Assembly: GCF_013177695.1 (NCBI RefSeq)
Contig: NZ_WOEY01000127.1
Location: 110,377 to 174,376 of the forward strand
DNA from: Paraburkholderia solitsugae
GTDB lineage: Bacteria; Pseudomonadota; Gammaproteobacteria; Burkholderiales; Burkholderiaceae
DNA: 64,000 bases
Reading direction: 5' to 3'
Positions 62,425 to 64,000 of this stretch are shown here, piece after piece. A program made the position numbers and the translations under genes. The notes under the pieces are model-generated. The model searched no databases and had not been told where the DNA came from. It was given only the letters and a program-made list of their open reading frames with translations. How positions within the stretch are numbered: position 1 is the stretch's first letter; every line of letters begins with the position of its first letter.

Positions 62425-62628
62425 TTACACCGGCTTGATATCCGCCGCCTGCTTGCCCTTCGGTCCTTGCTTGATTTCAAAGCTGACCTTCTGGTTTTCC
62501 TGCAGCGATTTGAAACCTTCGCTGCGAATTTCCGAGAAATGGGCAAACAGATCTTCGCCACCGTCGTCCGGTGTGATAAAGCCAAAACCCTTCGCGTCAT
62601 TGAACCACTTCACTGTACCGGTTGGCAT
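62425..62628 (-). CDS. CspA-family cold-shock protein
   Basis: 67-residue single OB-fold RNA chaperone. RNP1 KGFGFITP and RNP2 as DLFAHF, the usual Burkholderia variant of the VFVHF motif; MPTGTVKWFNDAKGFGF is the standard start. The 300-base region upstream, shared with the divergent dehydrogenase gene, leaves room for the long 5' leader common to csp genes. Confidence 0.95.
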   Translation of the reverse strand: MPTGTVKWFNDAKGFGFITPDDGGEDLFAHFSEIRSEGFKSLQENQKVSFEIKQGPKGKQAADIKPV

Positions 62629-62928
62629 GTCGATTCCTCGCTTGCACCTTGGTTGATTGGGTTGCGTTCACCGTCTTTCGCCGGTTCCTGCTACTGCTGC
62701 TTGACTTTACGCCTGTTTGCGCGGCGGCGCTCAGGCAGATGTTTCTCCGCCGCGGCAACCGGGATAGCAAAGCCCGTGCCGCGCACCGCCCATGGGCGCG
62801 CCGCCGATGCGATCGCGTGCAATCAGATAAGATGTTTGCTATCGGCAGTCCATCCTTGGCCGCGCAGGTCCAGCCCAATGCATCATGACCGCGCGACCTA
62901 TCGTTTTCCCCACTTACAGGAACCCAGC
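62629..62928. other. Divergent promoter region, csp and dehydrogenase
   Basis: 300 bases without a gene. It should hold the csp leader on the minus strand and the dehydrogenase promoter on the plus strand; an AGGAA ribosome site lies at 62918-62922. Confidence 0.45.
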
Positions 62929-64000
62929 ATGGCTACCTCGAGCTATACCGATACCCGACTTCTGATCAACGGCGAGTGGTGCGACGCTGCCAGCGGCAAA
63001 ACCCTCGACGTCATCAATCCCGCCACGGGCAAGGCCATCGGCAAGGTGGCCCATGCTGGCATTACCGATCTGGACCGTGCGCTGGCCGCCGCGCAGCGCG
63101 GTTTCGAAGCCTGGCGCAAGATTCCGGCCAACGAACGCGCCACGACCATGCGCAAAGCCGCGGCGCTGGTGCGCGAACGCGCTTCGGACATCGCCCGTCT
63201 GATGACGCAGGAACAGGGCAAGCCGTTCGCCGAGGCGCGCGTCGAAGTGCTGTCCGCGGCGGACATCATCGAATGGTTCGCCGACGAAGGCCGCCGCGTC
63301 TACGGCCGGATCGTGCCGCCGCGCAATCTGGCGGTACAGCAAACGGTGCTCAAGGAACCGATCGGCCCGGTGGCCGCGTTCACGCCGTGGAATTTCCCGG
63401 TCAATCAGGTCGTGCGCAAGCTGAGCGCGGCGCTCGCGTGCGGCTGCTCGTTCCTCGTCAAGGCGCCGGAAGAAACCCCGGCGTCGCCGGCGGCGCTGCT
63501 GCAGGCGTTCGTTGAAGCCGGCGTGCCGGCCGGTACGGTCGGCCTCGTGTTCGGCGATCCGGCGGAGATTTCCAGCTACCTGATTCCGCATCCGGTGATC
63601 CGCAAGGTCACGTTCACCGGCTCGACGCCGGTCGGCAAGCAACTGGCCGCGCTGGCCGGCACGCACATGAAGCGCGCGACGATGGAACTGGGCGGTCATG
63701 CGCCTGTGATCGTGGCTGAAGACGCAGACGTGGCGCTGGCCATCAAGGCCGCGGGTGCTGCGAAGTTCCGCAATGCAGGCCAGGTCTGCATCTCGCCGAC
63801 GCGCTTTCTGGTGCACAACAGCATCCGCGAAGAATTCGCCGCGGCGCTGGTCAAGCACGCTGAGGGCCTCAAACTCGGCGACGGTCTGGCGGAAGGCACG
63901 ACCCTGGGGCCGCTCGCTAATGCGCGCCGTCTCACGGCGATGAGCAAGGTGCTGGACGATGCCCGCAAGACGGGTGCGAAGGTCGAGACGGGCGGCGAAC
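62929..64000 (+). CDS. gabD: NAD(P)-dependent succinate-semialdehyde dehydrogenase, N-terminal part
   Basis: Runs off the right edge after 357 codons; the family is about 480-490. ALDH superfamily: WNFPVNQVVRKLSAALACGCSFLVKAPEE (in sections) binds the cofactor, FTGSTPVGKQLA follows, the general base Glu is in MELGGHAPVIV, and the nucleophile Cys in NAGQVCISPTRF. The start MATSSYTDTRLLINGEWCDAASGKTLDVINPATGK (in sections) is GabD-like; related semialdehyde dehydrogenases are possible. The ATG at 62929 has AGGAA 6-7 bases upstream. Confidence 0.85.
   Translation, partial: MATSSYTDTRLLINGEWCDAASGKTLDVINPATGKAIGKVAHAGITDLDRALAAAQRGFEAWRKIPANERATTMRKAAALVRERASDIARLMTQEQGKPFAEARVEVLSAADIIEWFADEGRRVYGRIVPPRNLAVQQTVLKEPIGPVAAFTPWNFPVNQVVRKLSAALACGCSFLVKAPEETPASPAALLQAFVEAGVPAGTVGLVFGDPAEISSYLIPHPVIRKVTFTGSTPVGKQLAALAGTHMKRATMELGGHAPVIVAEDADVALAIKAAGAAKFRNAGQVCISPTRFLVHNSIREEFAAALVKHAEGLKLGDGLAEGTTLGPLANARRLTAMSKVLDDARKTGAKVETGGE

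Noticed and set aside
62914..63858. 314-codon open frame on the minus strand at the right edge
   Set aside because: Antisense shadow of the aldehyde dehydrogenase, whose motifs on the plus strand are unmistakable.
1..64000. tRNA, rRNA, insertion sequences and phage genes
   Set aside because: None recognised on reading both strands; no transposase or integrase motif was found.

Overview
The window looks like a chromosomal segment of a Paraburkholderia/Burkholderia-lineage betaproteobacterium. The reasons are the GC-rich coding style, an EmrAB plus NodT-type lipoprotein efflux set, a PhaA-size thiolase, Burkholderia-type hopanoid glycosylation genes (hpnI, hpnJ, hpnK, hpnL), and an actinobacterial-type (group 1h, formerly group 5) [NiFe] hydrogenase of the kind known from Ralstonia/Cupriavidus. 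No search was run; all family names come from motif recognition.

Layout. 1-2014: tail of an amino-acid ABC transporter and a formimidoylglutamase. 2234-8636: two tandem MarR paralogues with shared operators, then emrA-emrB-outer-membrane factor, then a thiolase. 8722-14447: gltS, a nucleoside salvage operon (nupC-cdd-nucleoside hydrolase), panE and a small membrane protein. 14464-22651: a polyamine/opine-type ABC importer co-transcribed with a three-subunit FAD/Fe-S dehydrogenase, with a divergent IclR regulator and repeated operator-like sites between them. 22680-24467: CopC, a barrel-like protein and a DUF2946-like protein. 24799-29499: a LysR regulator, two membrane proteins, a questin-oxidase-like gene and a DyP peroxidase. 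30183-34421: potFGHI putrescine uptake.

34423-53490: a block bracketed by two inverted copies of a composite repeat of about 850-900 bp. Inside lie a complete minus-strand group 1h hydrogenase cluster (hhyS-hhyL, a NifU-like protein, two DUF-type accessory proteins, a 476-residue conserved protein, a maturation protease, a 33-residue microprotein, hypF, hypC, a SIS-domain protein, hypD, hypE, hypA, hypB), a remnant of a NiCoT nickel permease just upstream of hhyS, a TAXI-type solute-binding protein and a ProQ/FinO RNA chaperone. All the Hyp factors, the protease and both structural subunits needed for an H2-oxidising enzyme are present; the local nickel permease is broken.

53498-62254: hopanoid head-group genes in two minus-strand transcription units (a small membrane protein-hpnI2-truncated hpnK; hpnJ-hpnI-hpnL) separated by a two-component system. 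A 24-nt identical sequence containing a PmrA/QseB-type direct repeat lies in the promoter of each unit with the same spacing to a -10 box. The sensor kinase carries a Glu/Asp-rich patch in its periplasmic domain. This suggests a PmrAB-like envelope-stress control of hopanoid glycosylation. hpnK has lost its 3' end at a junction with an RND-pump fragment next to one of the composite repeats. 62376-64000: a cold-shock gene with its terminator and the start of a succinate-semialdehyde dehydrogenase.
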